From NCBI RefSeq assembly GCF_037113525.1, contig NZ_CP146963.1, positions 1,240,001 through 1,304,000 of the forward strand: a stretch of DNA of 64,000 bases. The letters run 5' to 3'. The translations under genes were made by a program, and so were the position numbers. This document shows, one piece after another, positions 18,127 through 26,860 of this stretch. The DNA is from Butyrivibrio fibrisolvens. GTDB taxonomy: Bacteria > Bacillota > Clostridia > Lachnospirales > Lachnospiraceae. Under the pieces are notes generated by a model. That model searched no databases and was not told the DNA's origin. It worked only from the letters and a program-made list of their open reading frames with translations. Every line of letters starts with the position of its first letter. Positions within the stretch are counted from its first letter, which is position 1.

Positions 18127-19026
18127 ATGACCTTAAAACAGTTACAATACGCAGTTACCGTAGCCGAAACAGGAAATATAACAGAAGCAGCCAGAAAACT
18201 TTTTATCGCACAGCCAAGCCTTACATCTGCGATAAGAGAACTGGAAAATGAATATCATATCAGAATATTCAGTCGTTCGAAAAAAGGAATAGAAATAACT
18301 CCGGAAGGGGATGAATTCCTCGGCTATGCAAGGCAGGTACTAGAGCAGGCTAATCTTATTGATGAAAGATATGTTGGCAAAAAGCAGATAAAGCAAAGAT
18401 TCTGCGTATCCGCCCAGCACTACTCATTTGTTGTTGAGGCTTTTGTTGAGCTGTTAAAGCGATATGGTGGTGATAAATATGAGTTCCACGTAAGAGAGAC
18501 TCAGACCTATGACATTATTGAAGACGTAGCTCACCTTCGAAGTGAAATAGGAGTATTGTACATAAATAAGTTCAATGAAACTGTTATTAGAAAAACGCTA
18601 CGAGACAATAATCTGACTTTTACATCTCTATTTAAGGTCAAACCACATGTTTTTATCAGCAAAAATAGTCCGCTTGCTAAGAAAAGATCAATCAACTTGG
18701 ATGATCTGAAGGATTATCCAAGGCTTTCTTATGAGCAGGGAAGCCATAACTCTTTTTACTTTGCAGAGGAAATCTTAAGCACGATCGACAGTGACAAGGA
18801 GATCATCGTGTGTGACAGAGCTACTCTTTTTAACCTTCTGATCGGAATGAATGGGTACACCATATGCAGTGGAATTATCAGCGAAGAACTGAATGGACCC
18901 AATATCATAGCAAAGCCCTTAAAGGTAGATGATTACATGGAGATTGGATATATCCTGCCGGCAGGACTTCCTAAGTCATTACTTACCTCAAGTTTTATAG
19001 AGCTACTAGAGAACAAAAGTATGTAA
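18127..19026 (+). CDS. LysR family transcriptional regulator
   Basis: About 299 residues from ATG 18127 (GGAGG six bases upstream). The N-terminal winged helix-turn-helix is clear: MTLKQLQYAVTVAETGNITE, AARKLFIAQPSLTSAIRELE. The effector domain starts near residue 90. The gene is divergent from the MetE-like gene, the usual arrangement for a LysR regulator and its target, so control of methionine or cysteine metabolism is the best inference. The iron ABC operon follows 119 bases downstream but has its own promoter. Confidence 0.92.
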   Translation: MTLKQLQYAVTVAETGNITEAARKLFIAQPSLTSAIRELENEYHIRIFSRSKKGIEITPEGDEFLGYARQVLEQANLIDERYVGKKQIKQRFCVSAQHYSFVVEAFVELLKRYGGDKYEFHVRETQTYDIIEDVAHLRSEIGVLYINKFNETVIRKTLRDNNLTFTSLFKVKPHVFISKNSPLAKKRSINLDDLKDYPRLSYEQGSHNSFYFAEEILSTIDSDKEIIVCDRATLFNLLIGMNGYTICSGIISEELNGPNIIAKPLKVDDYMEIGYILPAGLPKSLLTSSFIELLENKSM

Positions 19027-19058
19027 CAAAGTGAATAATTAAATTTCGCAATATTATA

Positions 19059-19109
19059 TTGACAACAAGATAGTTATATGAGAATATATTCGGGTTAGCG
19101 ACTGCTAAC
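19059..19109 (+). promoter_or_regulatory. Promoter and operator-like inverted repeat of the iron-type ABC operon
   Basis: TTGACA (19059-19064) and GAATAT (19082-19087) are 17 bp apart. Just downstream, GTTAGC GACT GCTAAC (19094-19109) is a perfect 6-bp inverted repeat placed over the expected start site. This suits a metal-responsive repressor of the DtxR or Fur kind; the family cannot be told from the site alone. Confidence 0.6.
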
Positions 19110-19145
19110 GTGTTGCTTATATATTTTTTGCTAAGGAGAGACGTT

Positions 19146-20198
19146 ATGAAAAGAAAGATTGTATCAATGATAACCGCAGCAGTGATGGGGCTTAGCCTTG
19201 CAGCTTGTGGCGCGCAGGATAGTGCCGCAGCAGATACTGCAGATAATAATGCTACCACTGTGTTAGTAGATGCTAATAATGCAGATCAGACATTTCCAAT
19301 TACTATCACACATGGTCTTGGTGAGACAGTGATTGAGAAAAAGCCTGAGAATATAGTTGCAATTGCCTGGGGCAATCCTGATGTTCCGCTTGCACTTGGA
19401 ATAGTTCCTGTAGGAATATCTGAAGCCAATTTTGGTCCAAGGGATGAGAACGGTCTCCTTGCATGGACAGCACAGGCTTACGAAGAGCTTGGAGCAACTC
19501 CCAATGTATTTAAAGACACTGATGGATGGGACTACGAGGCAATCTCAGACTGCAACCCTGATGTAATCCTTGCAGCATATTCAGGAATCAGCCAGGAAGA
19601 GTATGACAGACTTAGCGAGATCGCACCTGTTGTTGCATATCCTGAGATTCCATGGACCACAACATGGCAGGAAGAGACATTAAATGATGCCAAGGCACTT
19701 GGACTTGAAGAAGAGGGAAGAGCACTTGTTGAAGAGACTGAGAAACTTATTAGTGACTCACTTGCAAATTACCCTGATCTTGAGGGCAAAAGAGTAGCTT
19801 TCTTCTGGCTTTCAGAGGATGACCTTGGAACTTTCTATATCTATACTAATAACGATCCACGTGCAGCATTCCTTGGTGACCTTGGATTTGTAACACCTGA
19901 CAGCGTTACAGGACTTATTGAGAATCCTGATGATTTCTCAATTACAGTAAGTGCTGAAAATGCAGATCTTTTAAGCGATGTAGATATTATCATCACATAT
20001 GGATCTGAGTCACTTGTTACAGCAATGAAGGCTGATGGAAGATTTGACAACATTCCAGCTGTGGCAAATGAAGCTTTTGTTCTTCTTGATTCCAATGATG
20101 TCCTTGCAGCAGCAAGTACACCTACAGTTCTTTCTATACCATATTGCATTAACGATTACCTGGAAGCATTAAATGAAGCAGCTCAGAAAACAAAATAA
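19146..20198 (+). CDS. Siderophore/heme-type ABC transporter substrate-binding lipoprotein
   Basis: About 350 residues from ATG 19146 (AAGGAGAG upstream). A lipoprotein signal ends in LAAC. The mature part starts with ITITHGLGETVIEKKPENIV, the usual opening of type-III periplasmic binding proteins, followed by NPDVILAAYSG and the long central helix. These proteins capture ferric siderophores, heme or corrinoids. First gene of a four-gene import operon; its last 26 bases overlap the first permease gene. Confidence 0.92.
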   Translation: MKRKIVSMITAAVMGLSLAACGAQDSAAADTADNNATTVLVDANNADQTFPITITHGLGETVIEKKPENIVAIAWGNPDVPLALGIVPVGISEANFGPRDENGLLAWTAQAYEELGATPNVFKDTDGWDYEAISDCNPDVILAAYSGISQEEYDRLSEIAPVVAYPEIPWTTTWQEETLNDAKALGLEEEGRALVEETEKLISDSLANYPDLEGKRVAFFWLSEDDLGTFYIYTNNDPRAAFLGDLGFVTPDSVTGLIENPDDFSITVSAENADLLSDVDIIITYGSESLVTAMKADGRFDNIPAVANEAFVLLDSNDVLAAASTPTVLSIPYCINDYLEALNEAAQKTK

Positions 20199-21186
20199 TA
20201 AGTTAATAACAGGATTTACCATAGAAATAATACTTGTAGCCGTGTGCGCGCTGTTATCAGTTGCCTATGGAAGTAAGAGTATACCCATTGCTGATATCTT
20301 CGGATATTTTGGTGGGAAAAATATGGATTCGTTTCAAGCAGCAGTTATCGCAGCAAGGATTCCAAGGACAGTCTTTGGGATTCTTGCAGGAGCTGCTCTT
20401 GGCGTATCCGGAGCCTTGATGCAGGCTATTACGAGAAATCCAATAGCAGATCCAAGTATACTTGGCGTTAATACTGGAGCCTCGCTGATGGTGGTAATAG
20501 GCATAGCTTATCTGAACATTTCATCAGGAATAAGGCTTATCGGTCTTTCTTTTGCCGGAGCTCTTTTGACAGCCCTTTTTGTATATGGAATAGCATCAGT
20601 TGGGTATGGCGGAGCAAGCTCAATAAAACTGGCACTTGCCGGAGCAGCAGTATCGACTGCGCTTGGAGCTTTGGTCAATACCATAATGCTTCCTGATTCC
20701 AACGTCATGAAAGCCTATAGGTTCTGGCAGGTTGGAAGCGTTGGCGGTGCTACCTGGGACGATGTCAAACTCCTTATCCCTTTTTGCGTGATAGGAGTTC
20801 TTCTTGCGCTTATATGCTCCCCAGGGCTAAATGCTCTTTTGCTGGGAGATGAGATGGCAATATCCCTTGGAGTTAAGGTTGGCCCCTTAAGACTTCTTGC
20901 AGCGGTTGCAGGAGTTTTGCTATGTGCGGCGGTAACAGCCCTTGCAGGCCCCATAGGTTTTGTGGGACTTATGCTGCCTCACGTTATCAGACAGATCTTT
21001 TGCAGCGACATGAGAGTAATAGTGCCCATGTCAGCCCTTGGCGGCGCGGCACTTCTAACTATCTCTGACGTAGCAGGGAGAGTACTCGGAAGACCGGGAG
21101 AACTTGAAGTAGGCATTATTACTGCACTTCTTGGAGCACCTATATTTATATGGATAGTATTTAAGACAAAGGCCAGGAGTATATGA
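20173..21186 (+). CDS. FecCD family permease, subunit 1
   Basis: A 337-residue inner-membrane permease with about ten helices. RIPRTVFGILAGAALGVSGA is followed by MQAITRNPIADPSILGVNTGA, the family's signature block. GPIGFVGLMLPHVIRQIFCSD is the cytoplasmic coupling segment. It pairs with the next permease to form the channel for the imported iron chelate or corrinoid. The start overlaps the binding-protein gene by 26 bases and the end overlaps the next gene by four (ATGA). Confidence 0.92.
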   Translation: MKQLRKQNNKLITGFTIEIILVAVCALLSVAYGSKSIPIADIFGYFGGKNMDSFQAAVIAARIPRTVFGILAGAALGVSGALMQAITRNPIADPSILGVNTGASLMVVIGIAYLNISSGIRLIGLSFAGALLTALFVYGIASVGYGGASSIKLALAGAAVSTALGALVNTIMLPDSNVMKAYRFWQVGSVGGATWDDVKLLIPFCVIGVLLALICSPGLNALLLGDEMAISLGVKVGPLRLLAAVAGVLLCAAVTALAGPIGFVGLMLPHVIRQIFCSDMRVIVPMSALGGAALLTISDVAGRVLGRPGELEVGIITALLGAPIFIWIVFKTKARSI

Positions 21187-22220
21187 CAGCCAATAATTAT
21201 GAAGATAATTTAAGAAAAATATATTTAGTACAAAAAAGACGTAATGCTTTATGTGTGGTATCGCTGATAGTAGTGATTGCTGTCCTGGCCTGTCTTTTGA
21301 TGATGCTTGGTAATACCAATTATTCGCTGACAGATGTTATAAAGATTCTGTTTAGCGGCGAAACTAAGGGAGCTGCCTATAGCATCAAAAGTGTAAGGCT
21401 TCCCAAGCTCATTGTTGGAGGCTTTGCAGGCTTTTCTTTTGGAATAGCAGGATTTGTCTTTCAAAGTCTTTTGCGAAATCCTCTTGCATCCCCTGATATC
21501 ATTGGCATATCCGCTGGATCTTCAGCGGCAGCAGTGTTTTGCATCTTGATACTAGGAATAAGCGGGCCTTTAGCATCAGTTTTTTCTATAGCGGCTGGAC
21601 TCCTAGTGACAGCTTTGATATTCCTTCTTTCGGGAAAAGGAAAAGCTTTTGGCAGCAGAATGATCCTCATCGGCATAGGAATGCAGGCAGTCTTAAATGC
21701 GCTTATATCCTGGATGCTGCTTGTGGGTTCAGAATATGACGTGGCTACTGCGCTTAGATGGCTTAGAGGAAGTCTTAATTCTGCTCAGATGTCAGATGTA
21801 CCCATGATAGTTATTATGTGCCTTATAGGAAGTGGCCTTCTTATTTTCTGTAACAGATACCTTAGGATGATGCAGCTTGGTGATGAATATGCGACAACTC
21901 TTGGAGTTCCACTTGGCGCTGTAAGAATCTGCTGTATGGTATGCGCTCTTATGCTGTGCGCCTGCGCAACAGCGGCTACAGGTCCGATTGCTTCAGTAGC
22001 TTTTTTGTCAGGGCCAATTGCAGGTAAGATCACTAAAAACGGCAGTAATGCAATGGTCGTATCTGGTCTTATGGGTATACTTTTAGTATATGCTGCGGAA
22101 CTTGCAGGCAAAAATCTGTTCAGCGAAAAGCTTCCTGTTGGCGTAGTTACAGGACTTTTAGGAGCTCCTTATCTGCTCCTTTTACTTCTTAATCTCAACA
22201 AGAAGGGAGAAAAAATCTGA
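21183..22220 (+). CDS. FecCD family permease, subunit 2
   Basis: A 345-residue permease, with a longer hydrophilic N-terminus (about 25 residues) than its partner. The family block reads QSLLRNPLASPDIIGISAG. The coupling region is GPIASVAFLSGPIAGKITKNG, where the usual LPH is replaced by SGP. It overlaps the preceding permease by four bases and the ATPase gene by one, which indicates tight coupling. The substrate is the same as for the binding protein. Confidence 0.9.
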   Translation: MTANNYEDNLRKIYLVQKRRNALCVVSLIVVIAVLACLLMMLGNTNYSLTDVIKILFSGETKGAAYSIKSVRLPKLIVGGFAGFSFGIAGFVFQSLLRNPLASPDIIGISAGSSAAAVFCILILGISGPLASVFSIAAGLLVTALIFLLSGKGKAFGSRMILIGIGMQAVLNALISWMLLVGSEYDVATALRWLRGSLNSAQMSDVPMIVIMCLIGSGLLIFCNRYLRMMQLGDEYATTLGVPLGAVRICCMVCALMLCACATAATGPIASVAFLSGPIAGKITKNGSNAMVVSGLMGILLVYAAELAGKNLFSEKLPVGVVTGLLGAPYLLLLLLNLNKKGEKI

Positions 22221-23023
22221 TGAGTGACATTGCAATAAGCCATGAATTCAAAGCTCAGGGACTGTGGGCTGGCTATGATGATAAGACAATAATAAAGGAT
22301 ATGAATATAAGCATTCCTGCAGGTAAATTCAGCGTTCTTATAGGTCCTAACGGCTGCGGCAAATCAACTTTGTTAAAAAGCTTTGCAAGACTCCTTAAGC
22401 CAGGCAAAGGCCAGATCTTACTTGATGGGAAATCAATATATGAGATTCCAACTATACATTTAGCTAAGCAGGTAGGTCTTTTGCCACAAACACCTATAGT
22501 TCCTGAAGGGATAACTGTAGCTGACCTGGTTGCTAGAGGACGCTTTCCATATCAGAACATCTTCGGACAGCTGTCTAAGGCTGATTACGAGGCGATAGCC
22601 TGCGCTATGGAAGCAATGGGAGTTTCAGACCTTGCAGATAAGCCGGTGGATTCCCTTTCGGGAGGTCAGAGGCAGAGAGTGTGGATTGCCCTGTCACTTG
22701 CGCAGAGTACAGATATTCTCCTTTTGGACGAACCCACAACTTATCTGGATATAGCTTATCAGGTTGAGATCCTCGACTGCCTTGCAAAACTCAATAAGCT
22801 TAGGAAGACGACAATAGTTGCGATTCTTCATGATATCAACCTGTCTATCAGATATGCAGATCATATTTTTGCCATGAAAAAAGGAGAACTTATAGCCGAG
22901 GGAGATCCCAAGGATATAATCACACCTTCGCTGATGCGCACGATATACGGAATGGAGAGCGCGATAATATCAGATCCAGAAACAGGCGATCCTTACGTCA
23001 TACCAAGAAGTAAAGCAAGTTGA
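22220..23023 (+). CDS. ABC transporter ATPase, FecE/FepC type
   Basis: A 267-residue ATPase that powers the import system. Walker A is GPNGCGKST (residue 43), the signature is LSGGQRQRVWIA (near 145) and Walker B is DILLLDEPTTYLD (near 165), with the switch His in AILHDIN. The start codon shares one base with the stop of the second permease. No obvious T-rich terminator follows; the double-hairpin repeat at 23138 may take that place. Confidence 0.95.
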   Translation: MSDIAISHEFKAQGLWAGYDDKTIIKDMNISIPAGKFSVLIGPNGCGKSTLLKSFARLLKPGKGQILLDGKSIYEIPTIHLAKQVGLLPQTPIVPEGITVADLVARGRFPYQNIFGQLSKADYEAIACAMEAMGVSDLADKPVDSLSGGQRQRVWIALSLAQSTDILLLDEPTTYLDIAYQVEILDCLAKLNKLRKTTIVAILHDINLSIRYADHIFAMKKGELIAEGDPKDIITPSLMRTIYGMESAIISDPETGDPYVIPRSKAS

Positions 23024-23137
23024 TAGGGGGAGCTGATCGCTTAGATAGCTTTATTATGCATAAATTGCTCATATTTAGCTTATAAATAGCAAAGCCTGCC
23101 TATTACTATGCCCAGACCATGATCTATAATTAAATTT

Positions 23138-23196
23138 GTACATAGAAATACATCCATGTATTTCTGAACATGTACGGAGTTACCTTTGGTAACTCT
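23138..23196 (+). repeat. Double-hairpin repeat element, copy 1
   Basis: Hairpin 1 has a 6-bp outer stem (GTACAT/ATGTAC), a 10-bp inner stem (AGAAATACAT/ATGTATTTCT), a CC at the tip and a four-base bulge GAAC on the 3' side. Hairpin 2 is GAGTTACC TTT GGTAACTC. The same two-hairpin plan, with compensatory changes, occurs inside the palindrome at 32786-32843. It lies between the iron ABC operon and a nuclease-gene remnant. Confidence 0.7.
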
Positions 23197-23213
23197 ATAC
23201 ATCCTGGAATTTT

Positions 23214-23369
23214 GTACAAGGCATAGAACAAGGAATAGAAGCATTTATTACAGACAAATTAGAAGATGGAATATCTTCTGAAATTATAATCCAGAAATTG
23301 GAAAAAAGATTTAACTTAACAAATGAAAAAGCCAGGGAGTATTTGGATAAATATTCCGGTAAGATGTAA
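23214..23369 (+). pseudogene. C-terminal remnant of an Rpn-family (PD-(D/E)XK) nuclease/transposase gene
   Basis: An open stretch without a start reads VQGIEQGIEAFITDKLEDGI, then SSEIIIQKLEKRFNLT and NEKAREYLDKYSGKM before TAA. The G-x-E-Q-G-I-E coiled tail with LxxRFxL is the characteristic C-terminus of Rpn-type recombination-promoting nucleases, which are abundant in Lachnospiraceae. The catalytic domain is missing, and palindromic repeat sequence replaces it upstream. A terminator follows at 23394. Confidence 0.65.
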
Positions 23370-23393
23370 GAAATAAAAGAATAAGAACCAAAA

Positions 23394-23434
23394 GCGGGAA
23401 ATGGCACATTAGCTGAAGCCATTTCCCGTTTTTT
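23394..23434. terminator. Bidirectional terminator
   Basis: CGGGAAATGGC / GCCATTTCCCG 11-bp stem, 11-base loop, T6 on the plus strand and CTTTTGG on the minus strand. It lies between the nuclease remnant and the convergent esterase gene. Confidence 0.9.
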
Positions 23435-23463
23435 ATGCTTTGTTTTAGCTCGTAATTTACTAA

Positions 23464-24312
23464 TTATTTAAAGAACACCTGCAGTGCATGATACAGATGA
23501 AGGTGCCAAGCCTTAATATCATGAACGCCGCCAGGTATTACATAGAAGTCATAGTTCTTACCAGGAACGAGAAGATCAGACTTTTCAACTGCCTTGCCCA
23601 TGATGTCTTTGTGCTCTTCATAAGCGATGTCCTTATCACCATTGCCGCAGAACATAAACTTAAGGTCATATCCCTTGGATTTACCGCCGCTTAATGTGTT
23701 GCAGATTCTGTCTACTTCGATATCGTGATTACCGAATGGCCCGCAGCATCCTGAGAATGGTCCATAATAAGCAAACAGATCAAAGTTGTTATAGAATGCA
23801 GCACGATAAGTTGTCATGGAACCAAGTGAAAGTCCTGCAAAAGCGCGGTGATCTCTTGTCTTGATCAGATTTTCTTCTGATACATCGCTACCAGTATAGC
23901 TTGCATACTTACTTTCTACAGCAGGAATAAGGTCTTTTCTCAGTTCGTGCTTGAAGTTCTCGCATCTGGACTCATCGTGAGTGTGCTGATCCTCTTCATC
24001 ATGGTAGAAGGTTGGAGTTACTATAATGCAAGGATCACAGATCTTCTTTTCGAACATATTGTCAAGGATTGTCACTGTATCAGGAAAATCCTTGAACCAG
24101 TAGTTGTGGTTGCATCCGCCGCCGTGAAGAAGATACAAAACGTTATATTTAGTATTTGTATCATAACCATACGGAAGGTATACAAGAGCTGTCTTATTAA
24201 GAGTTTTTGCATCTTCATCGTAAGTCTGTGAAGTGTATGTAAGCACTTCTACACTTCCTTTGTGTGCTGCTTCCTGCAGCATTTCTTCGGGCATTTCATA
24301 GATGTAGTTCAT
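23464..24312 (-). CDS. CE1-type esterase (feruloyl/acetyl xylan esterase family)
   Basis: About 282 residues, without a signal peptide. The alpha/beta hydrolase fold shows LPYGYDTNTKYNVLYLLHGG, the nucleophile elbow GLSLGS (Ser), and the late GGVHDIKAWHLHL with the catalytic His. This is the layout of CE1 esterases that remove acetyl or feruloyl groups from plant xylan, here probably acting on imported oligosaccharides. I start at ATG 24312, where GGGAG is eight bases upstream; the longer frame to 24354 enters a palindromic repeat. That repeat (24347-24452) sits where the promoter should be. Confidence 0.85.
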   Translation of the reverse strand: MNYIYEMPEEMLQEAAHKGSVEVLTYTSQTYDEDAKTLNKTALVYLPYGYDTNTKYNVLYLLHGGGCNHNYWFKDFPDTVTILDNMFEKKICDPCIIVTPTFYHDEEDQHTHDESRCENFKHELRKDLIPAVESKYASYTGSDVSEENLIKTRDHRAFAGLSLGSMTTYRAAFYNNFDLFAYYGPFSGCCGPFGNHDIEVDRICNTLSGGKSKGYDLKFMFCGNGDKDIAYEEHKDIMGKAVEKSDLLVPGKNYDFYVIPGGVHDIKAWHLHLYHALQVFFK

Positions 24313-24346
24313 TTTTTGCTCCCCCTTGATGTTATTTATAAAAAAA

Positions 24347-24452
24347 TCGCACATATAAAATCATATCAAACATTGAAAAAACTGTGAATGACGGTTATCT
24401 AACTGTCATCAACAATGATTTTTCAAGATATATATGACTTTTATATGTGCGA
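24347..24452. repeat. MITE-like palindromic element with TCGCACATATAAAA ends
   Basis: A 106-bp imperfect palindrome. The ends TCGCACATATAAAA (24347-24360) and TTTTATATGTGCGA (24439-24452) are perfect inverted repeats of 14 bp. The interior arms also pair with several mismatches. The same terminal sequence bounds the larger element at 32629-32970. It has no coding capacity, and it lies upstream of the esterase gene. Confidence 0.65.
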
Positions 24453-24577
24453 AGTTTATTCTGTCTATTTAGATTTTTAAAAATGATCTTATTTCTTTTG
24501 ACCATTGTATCATGGTTTACATATTACTACATGGAATCAATGATTTACCATAAAAAGTTTTTATGTTCCTGACATTA

Positions 24578-26134
24578 TTATATGGTCTTAGTAGTCCACT
24601 CAGCGCAGTTCCATACCTGTGTTGCGAATGACTCATAGAAATCAGGTTCGTGGCATACCATAAGGATACTGCCTGGATATTCTTTAAGAGCACGCTTAAG
24701 TTCATCTTTGGCATCCACATCCAGATGGTTTGTAGGCTCGTCCAGTACCAAAAGGTTTGACGGATGATTAATAAGCTTGCAAAGTCTAACCTTGGCCTGC
24801 TCACCACCGGAGAGGACCTTAACCTTACTCTCGATATGATCTGATGTAAGACCGCACTTTGCAAGTGCAGAACGTACCTCATACTGGTTGAATCCAGGGA
24901 ACTCTTCCCAGATTTCCTCAAGACAGGTAGTCTGAATGTTAGGATCAGTTTCCTGCTCGAAGTATCCGATCTCAAGATAGTCACCAAGCTGTACAGAACC
25001 CTGCAGCGGCTTAATGATACCAAGAATACTCTTAAGAAGTGTGGATTTACCGATACCGTTGGCACCTGTAAGAACTATTTTACCACCACGTTCCATTTCG
25101 AGGTTAAGTTCTTTGGACAAAGGTGAGTCATATCCGATGATAAGGTCTTTGGTCTTAAAGAGATACTTGCCGGGAGTTCTAGCTGTAAGGAAGTTAAACT
25201 CTGGCTTCGGCTTCTCAGCAGCCTTCTGGATGAGCTCCATCTTATCAAGCTTCTTCTGCCTTGACATAGCCATGTTTCTGGTTGATACACGGGCTTTATT
25301 TCTTGCAACGAAGTCTTTTAACTGGGCGATTTCCTGCTGCTGTCTCTTGTAAGCTGCCTCGTTCTGGGCTTTCTGCATCTCATAAACTTCCTGGAAGTGG
25401 TCATAGTCACCCACATATCTTGAAAGCTTGCAGCCCTCCATATGGTAGATGATATTGATAACACTATTAAGGAAAGGAATATCATGAGAAATAAGGATAA
25501 AAGCATTCTCATATTCCTGAAGATAGCGCTGAAGCCAGTTGATATGCTCAACATCCAGGTAGTTGGTAGGCTCGTCCAGAAGCAGGATATCAGGCTTCTC
25601 CAAAAGAAGCTTACCAAGAAGAACCTTAGTTCTCTGTCCACCTGAAAGCTCTGTAACATCTTTATCAAGACCAAGATCTAAAAGTCCAAGAGCCCTTGCA
25701 ACCTCTTCAACCTTGGAATCTATCATATAAAAGTCATGATTGGTCAGATATTCCTGAAGCATACCGGCTTCATCGAGGTATTCTGTCATTGTAGCTTCGT
25801 CAACCTCAGCCATTTTCTCATAAAGCTCAGTAATATGCTGCTCTGTCTGATAGAGCGGGTCAAAAGCGCTGTGAAGAACGCTTCCAATAGTCATGCCGCT
25901 TTCAAGAACCGCATGCTGGTCAAGGTATCCAGCCTTAACGTTCTTAGACCACTCAACCTTACCTTCATCAGGCTGGAGTGACCCTGTAATGATATTCATG
26001 AAGGTTGACTTACCCTCACCATTAGCTCCAACAAGGCCGATATGCTCGCCCTTTAAAAGTCTAAATGATACATCTTCAAAAATCGCTCTGTCACCGAATC
26101 CGTGTGACAAGTGTTCAACATTTAAAATACTCAT
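24578..26134 (-). CDS. ABC-F family ATPase
   Basis: A soluble protein of about 518 residues with two ABC domains and no membrane segments, so it acts on ribosomes rather than as a transporter. Domain 1: GANGEGKST, LSGGQRTKVLLG, DILLLDEPTNYLD. Domain 2: GANGIGKST, LSGGEQAKVRLC, LLVLDEPTNHLD. The interdomain linker (about residues 240-310) is Lys/Gln-rich and helical. Relatives rescue stalled ribosomes or give antibiotic resistance; nothing here separates the two. Start at 26134 is preceded by GAGGA. Confidence 0.93.
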   Translation of the reverse strand: MSILNVEHLSHGFGDRAIFEDVSFRLLKGEHIGLVGANGEGKSTFMNIITGSLQPDEGKVEWSKNVKAGYLDQHAVLESGMTIGSVLHSAFDPLYQTEQHITELYEKMAEVDEATMTEYLDEAGMLQEYLTNHDFYMIDSKVEEVARALGLLDLGLDKDVTELSGGQRTKVLLGKLLLEKPDILLLDEPTNYLDVEHINWLQRYLQEYENAFILISHDIPFLNSVINIIYHMEGCKLSRYVGDYDHFQEVYEMQKAQNEAAYKRQQQEIAQLKDFVARNKARVSTRNMAMSRQKKLDKMELIQKAAEKPKPEFNFLTARTPGKYLFKTKDLIIGYDSPLSKELNLEMERGGKIVLTGANGIGKSTLLKSILGIIKPLQGSVQLGDYLEIGYFEQETDPNIQTTCLEEIWEEFPGFNQYEVRSALAKCGLTSDHIESKVKVLSGGEQAKVRLCKLINHPSNLLVLDEPTNHLDVDAKDELKRALKEYPGSILMVCHEPDFYESFATQVWNCAEWTTKTI

Positions 26135-26218
26135 TGTAATCCTCAAATCCTATATTAAAACTGCCTGTATATAATATCGAAATTGTGACTATTATGCAAG
26201 AAACTTGTGTGAAGAAGA

Positions 26219-26525
26219 GGTGCAGACGTTGTTATTGATATGCTCATTCTTGATACAAGACGTGAAAAGAACCTTCTTGGAACGTTTATCAGTGATCTAA
26301 TTCTGGCATTATCCTCATATGTGGCAGAGACGGAATATCAGACAATTCACAAAAAGGCAGGCTGAAGGAATAGCGGCTGCAAAGGCAAGAAGGGTAAAGT
26401 TTTGAAGAAGACCGAACCTATTACTATTAAATTTTAAAGATGTATATCAGAAGTGGAAGATGGGAAGAATTACTTTGTATGAGGCTGCAAATGATTGTGG
26501 AAAGTTGTGGTCGACGTTTAAGTAA
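26219..26525 (+). pseudogene. Decayed serine recombinase (resolvase/invertase) gene
   Basis: Three frames joined by eye rebuild the C-terminal half of a small serine recombinase. Frame 1 reads GADVVIDMLILDTRREKNLL and continues GTFISDLILALSSYVAETEY before a stop. A shifted frame gives QAEGIAAAKARRVKF and stops. A third gives FKDVYQKWKMGRITLYEAAN with a final STFK, the helix-turn-helix end. At least two frameshifts and stops break it, and the catalytic N-terminus is absent. It lies upstream of the AAA-DUF234 gene. Confidence 0.8.
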
Positions 26526-26746
26526 TAATCATGGATGCGGCAGAGTGCATAAAAGTGCTGTTAGAAAATGAAAGATAGACACCTGACTGAATCGTACTAC
26601 ATGAGGCTTATATTTTTAATTCAGAAGTTACAAGCGATTATTATAATATTGTTTATTAAGCAGCGTATCTGAAAATGAGGTGTGCTGCTTATTTTTATAT
26701 GATACCCATAGTACCATCCGATTAAATTTATATTGATACGAGATTA

Positions 26747-26791
26747 TTTTTGCTCCCTAACTCGAATAAATTATGAGTTAGGGAGCAAAAA
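26747..26791. repeat. Perfect 17-bp hairpin upstream of the AAA-DUF234 gene
   Basis: TTTTTGCTCCCTAACTC / GAGTTAGGGAGCAAAAA with an 11-base loop. It ends four bases before the -35 box. A related hairpin with one compensatory base-pair change lies just after the gene (28309-28341). Confidence 0.85.
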
Positions 26792-26795
26792 TATC

Positions 26796-26824
26796 TTGAA
26801 TGTCTAACACGGAATTTGTATAAT
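26796..26824 (+). promoter_or_regulatory. Promoter of the AAA-DUF234 gene
   Basis: TTGAAT (26796-26801) and a consensus TATAAT (26819-26824) are separated by 17 bp. It lies directly after the hairpin, so the hairpin occupies the activator/UP-element position. Confidence 0.8.
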
Positions 26825-26860
26825 TTCCTTGTGGAATACAGGTTTTGAGGAGGCATATAG

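Noticed and set aside
24517..25065. A 182-residue minus-strand frame overlapping the ABC-F gene
   Set aside because: It is a different frame on the same strand within a clear ABC-F coding region; no ribosome site or recognisable domain.
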